Shown: positions 33,644-43,858, counted from the first letter of the stretch. The stretch: DNA of 64,000 nucleotides from Phaeodactylibacter xiamenensis (GCF_000759025.1 NZ_JPOS01000081.1:1-64000); one strand, 5' to 3'. Notes: generated by a model not told the origin, from the letters alone. Program-made: numbers and translations.

Positions 33644-34813
33644 TTAAGCCGGCAGTTTTTTCAGGACTTCCAGACAGCCCCACAGCGCTCGCGGCACGTG
33701 GAAACAGCCTTTCCACTTGCCGCCCTTCGCGGTGTGCAGTGGCGTGCCGTCCCGCTTCAGATAGCCGAACCATTCGCCGTACTCCGGATCAGAAAACCGG
33801 GGCCAGGCGTAATCGTAAAGCTGCACAAACCACTGGGCACACCGCTCATCGCCGGTATGCCGCAGCCCTTTCAATGCAGCTTCCATGGCCTCGAGGTGGA
33901 CCCACCATAGCTTTTGGTCCCATTCCAGTTGTTGGGGCGGATAGCCTTTACGGTCCAGGAAGTAAAATAAGCCGCCTGCTTGTTTATCCCATCCGTAGTC
34001 CAGCATAAAAAGCGCCCGGTCGGTGGCCTGCCGGATCAGCTCCTGATCGTCCCGGCGCTCGCCCAGGTCCATGATGAACCACATAGCTTCCAAAGCATGG
34101 CCTGGATTGAGGAGCCGGCCTTCGAAGGTATCACTGAGCTTACCATCGGGCTTTACATTTTCCAGGACCAGCCCGGATTCATCGTCATAGAAGGTATCCA
34201 TGACGGTATGAATGCAATGGTCAATCGTTGTTTCCACCAGGTCCGACTCGAGCAGCGGCTCCAGCTCCAGGCAAAGGTTGCAGAGGATCATAGGCAGGGA
34301 GAAGCCCATGAGGGGGCGGGTACCGGGGACCAGTTTGTTGTACTTGCCTTTGGGGTTGTCCTGCCGTTCCAGTATTCGGCTGAATGTAGTCCGGGCTATG
34401 GAAGCGTACCGTTCCGTACCGGTAGCCTGATATAGTTGGCCGAAAGCCATAGAAGCGAAGCAATCGGAGAAGATGTTATAGGCTTGTACGAGAGGTTGCC
34501 CATCCTGCCGGAGGGAGAAGTACCAGTTGCCGGCTTCGTCCCGGCCGTGTTTTTCCAGAAAATTGGCACCCAGCAGGGCGAGGTCCAGCCATTCCTGCCG
34601 CTGTTCCTGGTTGTTGTACAATTTGGAAAAAGTCCAAACCTGACGGGCCTGTAGCCAGATGAACTTGTCGGTATCGTACACCTGTCCGTCCCGGAGCAGG
34701 CAGGTGAAATAGCCGCCATATTCGCGGTCCGGGGAGTGGCGTTCCCAAAAGGGGATGACCCGTTCGTTTAGTTCCTTTGTGAAAACCGGGATGTATTGTC
34801 CTGCATTCAGCAT
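33644..34813 (-). CDS. AGE-family sugar epimerase/isomerase
   Basis: 389 aa, (alpha/alpha)6-barrel of the N-acylglucosamine 2-epimerase / cellobiose 2-epimerase superfamily. Typical stretches are FWERHSPDREYGGYFTCLLRDG near the start, WLQARQVWTFSKLY, the active-site-lining NPGHALEAMWFIMDL and KLWWVHLEAMEAAL, and YGEWFGYLKRDG near the end. The substrate cannot be read from sequence. It is the last gene of an operon with an SSS transporter and a DUF4434 protein, so it likely epimerises an imported sugar. Confidence 0.9.
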   Translation of the reverse strand: MLNAGQYIPVFTKELNERVIPFWERHSPDREYGGYFTCLLRDGQVYDTDKFIWLQARQVWTFSKLYNNQEQRQEWLDLALLGANFLEKHGRDEAGNWYFSLRQDGQPLVQAYNIFSDCFASMAFGQLYQATGTERYASIARTTFSRILERQDNPKGKYNKLVPGTRPLMGFSLPMILCNLCLELEPLLESDLVETTIDHCIHTVMDTFYDDESGLVLENVKPDGKLSDTFEGRLLNPGHALEAMWFIMDLGERRDDQELIRQATDRALFMLDYGWDKQAGGLFYFLDRKGYPPQQLEWDQKLWWVHLEAMEAALKGLRHTGDERCAQWFVQLYDYAWPRFSDPEYGEWFGYLKRDGTPLHTAKGGKWKGCFHVPRALWGCLEVLKKLPA

Positions 34814-34815
34814 GT

Positions 34816-35751
34816 TCAGTGTTCGTTTCGGTATTCCTGGTATCGGTTGTATAAATGGCCCGCCTGCGGGTAGGCCGATTGTGGGCTCATAAAATGCGAA
34901 AACTCAAAGGTAATGGCTTTTTCTAATCCGGCAGCGCGGGCGGCTTCCAGTTTAAGGCGCAGCTTTTCCCACTTTATAGGCAAAAACTTGATGGGCATAT
35001 CCCGGTCGAAGGATTCAGCATTGGTCCAGCAGCGCAGCCCGTGGCGGTCAGCGAGCCGCTTGTTAACGGCAAAATAATCGGCCAGCTGATGGTAGTCCAC
35101 GTGTCCGTCCTGAAAGGCCACGATGTCTACGGCCTCCCGTATGCCGGCAAAGATTTCGTCCCACTCGGCTTCGTGCTCCTGCAGGCTGACGGCATCGGTT
35201 TTAGTCAGTTCGGCTTCACTGGCCATGATGGCTTTCTGACCGTCGATGTATGGAGAAATCAGGGTGGGCAGCCCGCCACTTACTTTCTTGCAGTGCAGCC
35301 CCAGTTGCCGGTAGAGGTCAATGATGCCGGCCGTTTTGCGGCTGACCTCCTGGCAAATATACCAACCCTTGAATACCGGAGAGGAGCCATACCGTTCCCA
35401 AACTTCATCAATGACCCGGAGATTGAGGGCTACCTCGCGTTGGAAATCGCCCTGCGCCCACCAGTATTTGCCGGAGTCGTACAGCCCAAAGTAAAAAGCC
35501 ATACCATGCTTTTCTGACAGGTCCAGAAACAAGCGCACCAGGTCGACCGGTGGTTCATACGCTCCCTCTTCCTGCTGAAGTACTTCCGATGGATAGGTCA
35601 GCCAGTTTTTATATCCGCAGCGGATGAGAATGACGGTGTCAATGCCCATGCGCTTCATATGCTGAAAATCGGTGTCCCACTCTTTAATGCCCCAGTTTTG
35701 GTGAGGAATGTCGTGGGAGATTTCATCCAGGAAAGTCCCTGTTAGCTTCAT
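34816..35751 (-). CDS. DUF4434-type putative glycoside hydrolase
   Basis: 311 aa with a TIM-barrel-like pattern as in DUF4434: GTFLDEISHDIPHQNWG at the start, MGIDTVILIRCGY, FYFGLYDSGKYWW, GWYICQEV, and the end region EFSHFMSPQS. No signal peptide is seen, so it probably acts in the cytoplasm, perhaps on an imported oligosaccharide. Glu/Asp residues at strand ends (QEV, QDGH, NAESF) are candidate catalytic residues by analogy only. It lies 2 nt before the AGE epimerase and 5 nt after the transporter. Confidence 0.8.
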   Translation of the reverse strand: MKLTGTFLDEISHDIPHQNWGIKEWDTDFQHMKRMGIDTVILIRCGYKNWLTYPSEVLQQEEGAYEPPVDLVRLFLDLSEKHGMAFYFGLYDSGKYWWAQGDFQREVALNLRVIDEVWERYGSSPVFKGWYICQEVSRKTAGIIDLYRQLGLHCKKVSGGLPTLISPYIDGQKAIMASEAELTKTDAVSLQEHEAEWDEIFAGIREAVDIVAFQDGHVDYHQLADYFAVNKRLADRHGLRCWTNAESFDRDMPIKFLPIKWEKLRLKLEAARAAGLEKAITFEFSHFMSPQSAYPQAGHLYNRYQEYRNEH

Positions 35752-35756
35752 GTGTT

Positions 35757-37577
35757 TTAGTCTTCAAGTTTGTCCCACCAGTACTTCTTCAGCAGCCAGG
35801 TGGTAATTAAGAAAATGAGAAAGGTAATGGCCAGTTCCGTAGACTGCCGGATGAGCAGGTAAATGGGCATGACGACCAGGGACATTTGCCAAACGATACC
35901 GACGAGTACATTGAACGCATCCCTTCCGAAAGAATGATTGGGCACAAAAGCGGGGTCTGCCGCCAGTACCTTTTTTCGGATGGGGGCCCAAAACCCCCAT
36001 GGGTTGGTCTTTTTATAAAAGTTCATTAGCGTTTCGTCATCCTCGGGAGGAGTGGCATAGGTGCCGATGAGGCAGCCCGCCAGGGAAATGGCAAAGATGA
36101 CCGGGAAAAGGTAGATGGGCGTAACATCCGGAAATAACGGCGGGATAAAGGTCGCTGCAATCAACCCGCCGATCATGCCCCAGAAGTAACCGTAGCCATT
36201 GAAGCGCCACCAGATCCACTTGAGGGCATTGGCTGCAGCATAACCGCCGTATAGCGCTGAGGTGATCCAAAGCGTCAGGGAGTTGATGCTACTGGCATAA
36301 AAACCGCCGATCAAACCGATAGCGACCAGCAGGAAGGAAGCCAGGTAGCTGTATCGGATATAGGTCTTGCTGCTGGCATTTGGGTTGATGTACTTTTTGT
36401 ACAGATCGTTAACCAGATAAGCCGGCGCTGCATTAATAAAGGCTGCGAAAGTCCCCATGAAGGCGGCCAAGAGCCCCGCCAGCAAGAGCCCCTGAAAGCC
36501 AGGTGGGATAAAACGCTCAATGGCCAAAGGCAGAACCGTCTCAAAATCGATATCAGCGCCCATCTCCCTGAATTCCGGGGTCAGGTAGACCAGAGAAAGC
36601 ACCGCAAATCCGGCAATCATGAGGTACCGCGGAAAATACAGGGCAAGAATGGTCAGCCCGCTCATCTTCGCCGCTTCAGAAGCGGTAGGGGTGGAAAGCA
36701 CCCGCTGCATATCATAGCTGGGAACCGGCCCGGCCAGGCTGGCAAAAATGCCCTTGAAAATCATCGCGATCAGCAGAAGGCCTATGGCCCCAAACCCATC
36801 ATCCTCAATGCGTTTGTTGACGCTGTCCAGATAGCCGGTCCAGTCCAGGTCCATCTCCCAGCTGAAGAACAACTCCGTCCAGCCGGGCGGTACGGCTTCC
36901 ATTACCTGTTCTCCGCTGACGTTGGTATAAGCAATGATGCCCACTACGAAACAGGAAATGGTCATGATGACAAACTGCAGCACTTCCGTTCCAACCACGC
37001 TGTACATCCCGCCCTTGATGGTGTAAAGGGTGGTAACCGCGATGATGATGAGTGCATACGACTGCTCAGAGGTCAGCTGAATCAACCCCTGGTCAACGGA
37101 CAAATCCCAAGGGAAAAAGATGACGGCAAACTTGCCAATTCCTTCGAAGAAGTAGGCGATGAACCCAAATACGCTGATTACTGCAAAGACCGTCACTATA
37201 ATATGCGATAAGCGCCCTCCGGTCTGATCCCCAAACCGGAAAGTGATCCACTGCGCACCGGTAAGCACCCCTGAGCGCCTAAGCCAGATAGCCAGGAAGA
37301 CCATGACAAACACCTGATTCCAGACCGGCCAGAGCCACGGGATCCAGGCACTCTTCAGCCCGTATACAAACAGGATAGTGACGGTCCACATCGTGCCCGA
37401 AATATCGAACATACCGGAGGCGTTGGAAAGGCCCAGGAGATACCAGGGGATTTTATTGCCGCCCAGAAAATAAGCCTGCATGTCCTTAGAGGCCCGCTTT
37501 GAAACCCAGAAGCCGAAAAGTACGGTCAGGACGATATAGCCGAGGATGATCCCGGTATCCAGTAAGGTTAAGTTCAT
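35757..37577 (-). CDS. Sodium:solute symporter (SSS family)
   Basis: 606 aa with about 13-14 hydrophobic helices across the whole length. Family markers are the N-terminal SKRASKDMQAYFLGGNKIPW, GTMWTVTILFVYG, the TIKGGMYSVVGTEVLQFVIM helix pair and FAAFINAAPAYLVNDLYKKY. SSS carriers import sugars, amino acids or vitamins with sodium. It is the first gene of a three-gene leftward operon with the DUF4434 and AGE proteins, which points to a sugar or sugar-derivative substrate. Confidence 0.93.
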   Translation of the reverse strand: MNLTLLDTGIILGYIVLTVLFGFWVSKRASKDMQAYFLGGNKIPWYLLGLSNASGMFDISGTMWTVTILFVYGLKSAWIPWLWPVWNQVFVMVFLAIWLRRSGVLTGAQWITFRFGDQTGGRLSHIIVTVFAVISVFGFIAYFFEGIGKFAVIFFPWDLSVDQGLIQLTSEQSYALIIIAVTTLYTIKGGMYSVVGTEVLQFVIMTISCFVVGIIAYTNVSGEQVMEAVPPGWTELFFSWEMDLDWTGYLDSVNKRIEDDGFGAIGLLLIAMIFKGIFASLAGPVPSYDMQRVLSTPTASEAAKMSGLTILALYFPRYLMIAGFAVLSLVYLTPEFREMGADIDFETVLPLAIERFIPPGFQGLLLAGLLAAFMGTFAAFINAAPAYLVNDLYKKYINPNASSKTYIRYSYLASFLLVAIGLIGGFYASSINSLTLWITSALYGGYAAANALKWIWWRFNGYGYFWGMIGGLIAATFIPPLFPDVTPIYLFPVIFAISLAGCLIGTYATPPEDDETLMNFYKKTNPWGFWAPIRKKVLAADPAFVPNHSFGRDAFNVLVGIVWQMSLVVMPIYLLIRQSTELAITFLIFLITTWLLKKYWWDKLED

Positions 37578-37664
37578 TGTAACAGGTGTTTAAAGTCAGT
37601 TTTTGCTCCGGTTGAGTACATCTGTATTTGCATGCAATCAGAGCTTCCGGTCTGTTTAGGCAGA

Positions 37665-40600
37665 TCAGTTTATGGTCGTTTTGTTCTTGTTGTAGACCAG
37701 GACAGATTGGTTATTACGGAAAAATAAAAGGGTTTGCCCCTCATTTAACGCAACGGCCGTGCGTACATCCCCGATTAGGCTGAGCCCGGATTGGTGCTGA
37801 GGAATGTACTCAAACTGCCCATCGCCCCGGTTGAGGAACAACTGTCCGTAATTGGCATCCCAGGGGCCCATCGTAGGCCGGGTTTCACTTAGGTTGCCGG
37901 CCAGTATCAGGTCTTGCAGCCCATCGTTATTGGCGTCAAGCGGCAGGATGGTAAACACCGGCGACATTTGTGCGGCAACAGGCAGTTCCCGTATTGCCCA
38001 GTTGCCATCGCCCTGATTTTCCAGCCAAACGGTTTTCCCTTGCTTCGCTTTGAGTTGCCGTGCACCTTCCAGTTGCTCCGGTGAAAGCACATCTTCAATC
38101 TTTGCATTGGAGTAGCTGGCGTAGTCCCGAAATTTCTTCCGCATGGCGGCCAGTTGCCCAAACAGGTTGTCCCGGCTCACAAAAGGGTAGGGTTCACCTT
38201 GTATATAATGCGTGATGAGGGGGTCTACTGCGCCATTCTCATCAAAGTCACCGTAGTACAGGGTAGCGGGCTCCTCGGCAGACACCTTGAGGTTGGTGTT
38301 TTGGCCAAGGTTGCCGGCAATGAGGTCAGTATCACCATCGCCATCAAGATCGGCTTTTGCCATTGACCACCACCAGCCATCGGTATGCTCCCCAAAGAAG
38401 TTATTGGCTCGCTGAAGTTGCCCGTTTTGATTCAGGAAGACGGTAAGCGGCATCCATTCGCCGGCCAGCACCAGGTCGGGCTGACCATCGGCATTGAGGT
38501 CTTCCCAAAGCGCCGTGGTGACCATGCCGGGCTGCTCCAAGCCAGGGGCTTTTTCTGCAGTGACTTCTTTGAATTCGCCCTGACCATTGTTTTCAAGCAG
38601 GTAGCTGCGGGCAGGCAAGGGGTACTTTCCGGGGATCAACCGCCCCCCTGCGAATATATCCTGGTCTCCATCCCCGTCGAAATCGGCAACAGCAACAGTG
38701 CCGCTACTGCTGCGCATAAGTGGCAGGGCGCGGGTGGCTTTTTCGAATTGACCGGAGCCGTCATTAAGGTATAAGCGGTCTTGTAGCGCCAGGTCTTCCG
38801 GGAGGTAGTGGTAGCCCCCGCTGCTGACATAGAGGTCCATGTCCCCGTCTCCATCGGCATCAAAGGCGGCAGCGGCAACATCTTCCATGATCAGGTCATT
38901 GGTCAGAGCAGGCTGAAGGGACAGCGCCCAGGAGCCATCCGTTTGTTGCAGGAATATCTGACCAGCTTGCATTTTGGCACCTCCGGCAAAAAGATCTGTC
39001 CGGCCATCACCATTGAAATCGGCTGTGGCTACTGCCGGGCCCATGTAGGACAGGGCGTAGGGTAGGAGGGTTTGTTGTTTGAAGTCTACCCCCTGATTTT
39101 CCCGATGGGCAAAGGGCAGGCTATTGTTAAGCGGGCTAAACATCGCTTCTGTCGCGGGAGAAGGGTTGGCAGGTTGAGCATTAGCGATATCGACGGTGAG
39201 GGTTTGGTCTGCCGGGATATTGCGGAGGACCGTGGTCGTGCCATCGGGCCAGAGTACGGTGAGCTTATCCACAGACTGTGCTTCGCCAAGCCCGAAATGC
39301 AGTGGCAGGTGCATAGCAGACTGAAATCCGCGGGAGGGAATAAATTCCTGCATGAAAGTTTGACTGTTGGCTTCCAGGGTGACTTTAGCGCCCACGGCAT
39401 GACGATTGCTGCCGTTACCCATTAGATTGACCTTGAGATAATGGCCGTTAGCAACCTGATTTTCGTAGATTCGGGCAGGCGCATTGACGTTGTTGATGAC
39501 CAAATCCAGGTCACCGTCAAGGTCCAGGTCAGCGTGGACAGCGCCATTAGAGAGCACCAACTCATCAAAACCCCAGTCAGCTGATTTTTTGGTGAAGGTC
39601 AGGTCGCCATTGTTCCGGAAAATATAGTTGGGTGTTTTGGTGGACTCCATTCTTGCTATAATGTCCAATAGCGGGTCCGACTTTTCGCCCCGCTGCTCCT
39701 TGATTCGCTGATCAGCGTAATAGGAAACAAAATCGCGGTTGGTATAGTCGCGAAGGTAACCGTTGGAGACGAAGAGGTCTTTCCAGCCATCATTGTCAAA
39801 GTCAGCGAGCAGGGGCGCCCAGCTCCAGTCAGTATTGGAGACGCCGGCCAACTGCCCGATTTCACTGAAGGTACCATCCCCATTATTGAGCTGCAGCATA
39901 TTGCGCATGATCTGATGATAGAAACCGTTGCGCAGCATGTACTGATACTTTTCATAGGTATCCGGGCCGTAGAGCAGCTTTTGCCGGCGGTTATCCTCCG
40001 GCAGCATGTCCAGGCTGAAAATATCCGGCAAGGCATCATTATTGAAGTCTGCTATATCGGAGCCCATGGAAAAATGGGAAATGTGCCCAATCTGTTGTTT
40101 GAGCTCGTCTTTAAAGGTACCGTCTTTTTGATTGATATAGAGGTAGTCTTCCTCAATGTAGTCATTGGAGACGTAAAGGTCTGTCCAGCCATCCCCGTTG
40201 ACATCCGAGGCGGCAATGCCCAGCCCGAAGCCCAGAGGAGTACTTTTGATGCCTGCGTCAGCCGTCACTTCCGTGAATTGGCCGTCATCGTTGCGCAGGA
40301 GCTTATCCCCGGCAAATTCATCGGACAGCCCTTTGACATAGGTCGCATCAAAACTTTGAAAATCCTCTATAGAGTGATTGAGCAGGTAACAGTCGAGGTC
40401 ACCGTCCCGGTCGTAATCAAAGAAAAGCGCCTGTGTGGAATAGGAGGGCAGGTCGAGCCCATACTTTGCTGCCTCTTCCCTGAAGGTGGGAACCCCTTCG
40501 CTGTTATTACCCTGATTGATGTAGAGCTCATTGCGTCGCAGGCCGGGAGCTTTATCGCCGGAGTAGCAGAGGTAGATGTCTAAACGCCCGTCGTTGTTGA

Positions 40601-40979
40601 TATCTACGAGGGTCGTGCCGGTATTCCAACCTTCTTTTCGCCCGGCCACACCTGCTGTTTCGGTAACGGCTTTAAACTGCAGCCCGCCCTGATTTAAGTA
40701 CAGGGCATTAGGCACCATATTACCGGTAAAATAGAGGTCCGGCAGGCTATCCTGATTGAAATCGCCGACGGCAATTCCGCCTCCGTTGTAAAAGTATTCG
40801 TAGGAAAGGACATTGACGTCTTCTGTCTCCGTCAGCGTATTCACAAAGTCGATACCGGTTTTTTGCCCGTCGTGAGGCACAAAAGTCCCTTGTTGCCGGG
40901 CAATATTCTGGTTATCAGTGTTCTGGCAGCCCGCAAAAAGCAGGCTAGTGGCGATTAAAAGGCAAAAATACTGTTTCAT
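37665..40979 (-). CDS. FG-GAP/VCBS repeat lipoprotein with ASPIC/UnbV domain
   Basis: About 1104 aa, starting at MKQYFCLLIATSLLFAGC (ATG 40979), a lipoprotein signal with lipobox Cys. Many FG-GAP/VCBS-type repeats with Ca-binding DxDxDG-like loops follow (DFNQDSLPDLYFTG, DINNDGRLDIYL, DYDRDGDLDCYLL, DLDGDGDTDLI), forming one or two propellers. An ASPIC/UnbV module lies near 520-600 (GLGEAQSVDKLTVLWPDGTT). It is probably exposed at the outer membrane; such proteins often occur with SusCD systems in Bacteroidota, but here none is adjacent. The biochemical role is unknown. Confidence 0.9.
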   Translation of the reverse strand: MKQYFCLLIATSLLFAGCQNTDNQNIARQQGTFVPHDGQKTGIDFVNTLTETEDVNVLSYEYFYNGGGIAVGDFNQDSLPDLYFTGNMVPNALYLNQGGLQFKAVTETAGVAGRKEGWNTGTTLVDINNDGRLDIYLCYSGDKAPGLRRNELYINQGNNSEGVPTFREEAAKYGLDLPSYSTQALFFDYDRDGDLDCYLLNHSIEDFQSFDATYVKGLSDEFAGDKLLRNDDGQFTEVTADAGIKSTPLGFGLGIAASDVNGDGWTDLYVSNDYIEEDYLYINQKDGTFKDELKQQIGHISHFSMGSDIADFNNDALPDIFSLDMLPEDNRRQKLLYGPDTYEKYQYMLRNGFYHQIMRNMLQLNNGDGTFSEIGQLAGVSNTDWSWAPLLADFDNDGWKDLFVSNGYLRDYTNRDFVSYYADQRIKEQRGEKSDPLLDIIARMESTKTPNYIFRNNGDLTFTKKSADWGFDELVLSNGAVHADLDLDGDLDLVINNVNAPARIYENQVANGHYLKVNLMGNGSNRHAVGAKVTLEANSQTFMQEFIPSRGFQSAMHLPLHFGLGEAQSVDKLTVLWPDGTTTVLRNIPADQTLTVDIANAQPANPSPATEAMFSPLNNSLPFAHRENQGVDFKQQTLLPYALSYMGPAVATADFNGDGRTDLFAGGAKMQAGQIFLQQTDGSWALSLQPALTNDLIMEDVAAAAFDADGDGDMDLYVSSGGYHYLPEDLALQDRLYLNDGSGQFEKATRALPLMRSSSGTVAVADFDGDGDQDIFAGGRLIPGKYPLPARSYLLENNGQGEFKEVTAEKAPGLEQPGMVTTALWEDLNADGQPDLVLAGEWMPLTVFLNQNGQLQRANNFFGEHTDGWWWSMAKADLDGDGDTDLIAGNLGQNTNLKVSAEEPATLYYGDFDENGAVDPLITHYIQGEPYPFVSRDNLFGQLAAMRKKFRDYASYSNAKIEDVLSPEQLEGARQLKAKQGKTVWLENQGDGNWAIRELPVAAQMSPVFTILPLDANNDGLQDLILAGNLSETRPTMGPWDANYGQLFLNRGDGQFEYIPQHQSGLSLIGDVRTAVALNEGQTLLFFRNNQSVLVYNKNKTTIN

Positions 40980-41089
40980 GGAACGAAAAATAAGTAAATC
41001 TGCCAGAAGCACCTAGCAATTGCCGGTAAAGTAGTGTGCGCACACAGTGTGCTGCAAACATTGCGTTTTAATGTACAGGCGGGTTAAAA

Positions 41090-41359
41090 TCAACCTTTGG
41101 CTTCTTTTTTGTGCTCCTCTATTTTATCGGCAATTTTGAGGGCCCACACCATTTGTTTGGCGGAGGGGTGGCTGTTATACAGTGCTTTTTTACGTGCCTG
41201 CATAAGAATGCCGCGTTCATCATAGGAGAGCAGGCGTTTGTTGCCGTCCTGCAGGGTGTAGTCAATCATCTCCTGCCATTCGTCTGCGTCGTACATTTCG
41301 AAGTCGGATTTGAGCACATCAAGATCAGTAGGGTCGGAGAGGTCGTAGTTTCTGGACAT
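41090..41359 (-). CDS. Small conserved-looking cytoplasmic protein
   Basis: 89 aa from ATG 41359 (MSRNYDLSDP); a TTG four codons upstream is less likely. It is acidic at the start, then helical (DFEMYDADEWQEMIDYTL), ending in a basic tail (IADKIEEHKKEAKG). No signal peptide or known motif is seen. It follows the TPR lipoprotein gene by about 20 nt on the same strand and is probably co-transcribed with it. The family is not recognised. Confidence 0.6.
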   Translation of the reverse strand: MSRNYDLSDPTDLDVLKSDFEMYDADEWQEMIDYTLQDGNKRLLSYDERGILMQARKKALYNSHPSAKQMVWALKIADKIEEHKKEAKG

Positions 41360-41380
41360 GGTGATTTCCAAGTTTGTGAG

Positions 41381-42313
41381 TTATTGATTAGTGGGCGCAG
41401 GCTGATTGCCTGCTTTGGTATTTAAGTTGCGGATGATTTCCTCTTCGTCTTTGCCTAAGTTTTCAAGTAAAACCTGGGCAGAAGAAGCGAAGTCGTCATC
41501 GGGATACTGGTCTATAAATTGTTGGTAAAGCTGGCCAGCCTCATCGAACCGCTTGAGGTCATTGTCGAGGATGAAAGCCTGCATAAACAGGGCTTGTGGC
41601 GCTTTTTCGAATTCTGGATAAAGGGAATGAAGCCTGCCGTACAGGTCCAGTGCTTTTTCATAATTGCGGGCTGAGCGGGCAATCTCTCCGGCACGGTAGA
41701 GTAGGGTAGGCGTCAGCGCATCATCAGGGAGCAAAATGCTGTAAAGTTCGGATTGCTGAATGTAAAGGTCAGCCTTCCGGAAGTCCAGCCGGGCCAGGGA
41801 GTCGTTGTAAATGGATAAGCGCAGGGCTTCCAGTTCGTCCTCCAGTGCTACCATGGTGTTGCCCAGTTGTTCGGCAGCAGTTTTAGTGGATTCGCTTTCC
41901 GGGAATCTACGGGTAAGAGCCTGTAAGGCCAGTTTGCCGGCTTTAGGCTGTTGGAGGGCGGAGTTGTACAGGTCTCCCAGGAGAAGCATCGCCTGCGGGG
42001 CCACCTCTGCACCATTGTGTCGCTCCAGCAGCTGCAGGAGCCGTTCTGCTGCGGCCGGGAAATTGCTCAGCCGGTACTGCAAAGTAGCTTCCCGGTAAAG
42101 GTAACGGGGCGTAAAGGTTGGGTCTTCGGGATAAGCCGATATGTAGTCCGCGTAGGATTCAATCAGGATTTTAGCTGTGGCTGCGTCTGTTTTGCCTTCA
42201 GCTTCAGCTTCCAGCCCGGCAATGGCTGCCTGCCTTTTTTGCTGCTCGCTGGTACAGCCCATCAGCGCCATGAACAGGAGCAAAAACAGGGGTAAAATCA
42301 GGTTGTATTTCAT
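41381..42313 (-). CDS. TPR lipoprotein (BamD/YfiO-like repeats)
   Basis: 310 aa. The lipoprotein signal peptide ends in the lipobox ALMGC (Cys20). The mature part consists of TPR-like helical hairpins; recurrent patterns are YADYISAYPEDP, YREATLQYRLSNFPAAAERL, YEKALDLYGRLHSLYPEFEKAPQ and YQQFIDQYPDDDF, the last resembling BamD/CpoB-type repeats. A role in envelope assembly or cell-wall complexes is inference. Downstream is the small 89-aa protein. Confidence 0.8.
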   Translation of the reverse strand: MKYNLILPLFLLLFMALMGCTSEQQKRQAAIAGLEAEAEGKTDAATAKILIESYADYISAYPEDPTFTPRYLYREATLQYRLSNFPAAAERLLQLLERHNGAEVAPQAMLLLGDLYNSALQQPKAGKLALQALTRRFPESESTKTAAEQLGNTMVALEDELEALRLSIYNDSLARLDFRKADLYIQQSELYSILLPDDALTPTLLYRAGEIARSARNYEKALDLYGRLHSLYPEFEKAPQALFMQAFILDNDLKRFDEAGQLYQQFIDQYPDDDFASSAQVLLENLGKDEEEIIRNLNTKAGNQPAPTNQ

Positions 42314-42422
42314 AACGGTCTGATGTTCTTAACCACTTAAAACTACAAAATCCCGAAGGAACTCAGGTTGCTAAACAAACAGCTGTTTTTCCTGTTTCTC
42401 CTCCGAAAATGAATCCAACTTT

Positions 42423-43781
42423 ATGGCAAAGGTAAGTATCTTTTGGTTCCGCAGGGACCTTCGTCTGCATGATAATGCCGGACTTTATCACGCGCTCAGG
42501 GGAGCGCATCCGGTTTTGCCCCTTTTTATTTTCGACCGGGAAATTCTGGATGATTTGGAAAGCCCTAAAGACGCACGGGTGGAATTTTTGCATGACACCC
42601 TTGCCGGCATGAAGGAATCCCTTGAACAGGAGGGGCACTCCCTGCTGGTGCGGTATGGTTTCCCAAAGGAAATCTGGCCAGCCTTGCTGAAGGAGTTCGA
42701 TGTGGCCGCCGTCTACACCAACAGAGATTACGAGCCTTATGCCAAAAAGCGGGATCAGATGGTGCGGGAACTGTTAGACAATGCGGGAATCCCGTTTCAT
42801 GATTTCAAGGATCACGTCATTTTTGAGGCCGAAGAAGTCCAGAAAAAGACTGGCGGCAACTATACCGTTTTCACGCCCTACAGCCGCACCTGGAAGGAAG
42901 TGCTGAACAACCGCATGGATTCATTTACCAATCCGGACGGGGAGCAGCAGGAGATTTCCTATTACCTGAAACCTTATCCGGTGGAGGCGTACGCCAGTCA
43001 TTTTTTAGAAACAGAACCGCTGCCCATGCCCACTCTTGAGGATATGGGCTTTGAGCCTACTGACATTGAAATCCCACCCAAATCCGTTAGCCGCGGGCTG
43101 ATCCGGACATACGATGAGACGCGGGATATCCCGGCTATCAATGGCACTTCCCGGTTGGGGATCCACTTCCGTTTTGGCACCATTAGCATACGCGAAAAAG
43201 CCTGGCGGGCGAAGCAGCTCAACGACACCTTCCTCAATGAACTGATCTGGCGCGACTTCTATGCGCAAATTCTGGATGAGCATCCGCACGTGGCGGAGCG
43301 TTCCTTCCGGCCGAAGTACGATTATGTGCCCTGGCGCAATGACGAAGCCGATTTCAAAAAGTGGTGCGAAGGGAAGACGGGTTATCCGATCGTAGATGCC
43401 GGCATGCGCGAGCTCAATGCCACAGGCTATATGCACAACCGCGTGCGGATGATTACCGCCAGCTTTTTAACGAAGCATCTGCTGATTGACTGGCGGTGGG
43501 GCGAGGCTTACTTCGCAAAAAAGCTACTTGATTTTGACTTGTCCAGCAACAACGGCGGCTGGCAATGGGCGGCAGGTAGTGGTACGGATGCAGCGCCCTA
43601 TTTCAGGGTTTTCAACCCCTATTCTCAGCAGAAAAAATTTGACAAGGACTTCAAGTACATCAAGAAGTGGGTGCCCGAGTTTGGTACAGACCGCTATCCG
43701 GAGCCTATGGTTGAGCATAAGATGGCCCGGGAACGTTGTCTGGAGGCTTACAAGTCCGGATTGGAGAAAGCGGAAAACTGA
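42423..43781 (+). CDS. phr: Deoxyribodipyrimidine photolyase (cryptochrome/photolyase family)
   Basis: 452 aa. N-terminal antenna-binding alpha/beta domain (IFWFRRDLRLHDNAGL, VLPLFIFDREIL), then the FAD domain with FRFGTISIR, LIWRDFYAQIL, the Trp-rich GYPIVDAGMRELNATGYMHN, RMITASFLTKHLLIDWRWGE and DFDLSSNNGGWQWAAGSGTD. It uses light to split cyclobutane pyrimidine dimers. The intact sequence favours class I CPD photolyase over a signalling cryptochrome. It is a single gene, divergent from the TPR lipoprotein. Confidence 0.94.
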   Translation: MAKVSIFWFRRDLRLHDNAGLYHALRGAHPVLPLFIFDREILDDLESPKDARVEFLHDTLAGMKESLEQEGHSLLVRYGFPKEIWPALLKEFDVAAVYTNRDYEPYAKKRDQMVRELLDNAGIPFHDFKDHVIFEAEEVQKKTGGNYTVFTPYSRTWKEVLNNRMDSFTNPDGEQQEISYYLKPYPVEAYASHFLETEPLPMPTLEDMGFEPTDIEIPPKSVSRGLIRTYDETRDIPAINGTSRLGIHFRFGTISIREKAWRAKQLNDTFLNELIWRDFYAQILDEHPHVAERSFRPKYDYVPWRNDEADFKKWCEGKTGYPIVDAGMRELNATGYMHNRVRMITASFLTKHLLIDWRWGEAYFAKKLLDFDLSSNNGGWQWAAGSGTDAAPYFRVFNPYSQQKKFDKDFKYIKKWVPEFGTDRYPEPMVEHKMARERCLEAYKSGLEKAEN

Positions 43782-43858
43782 ACGGTTTGTCTTGCAGGTA
43801 GAATCAAGTGCCGGAATTTGAGGTTTGTTATATTTGATCCGGAAAACAAACATAAACG

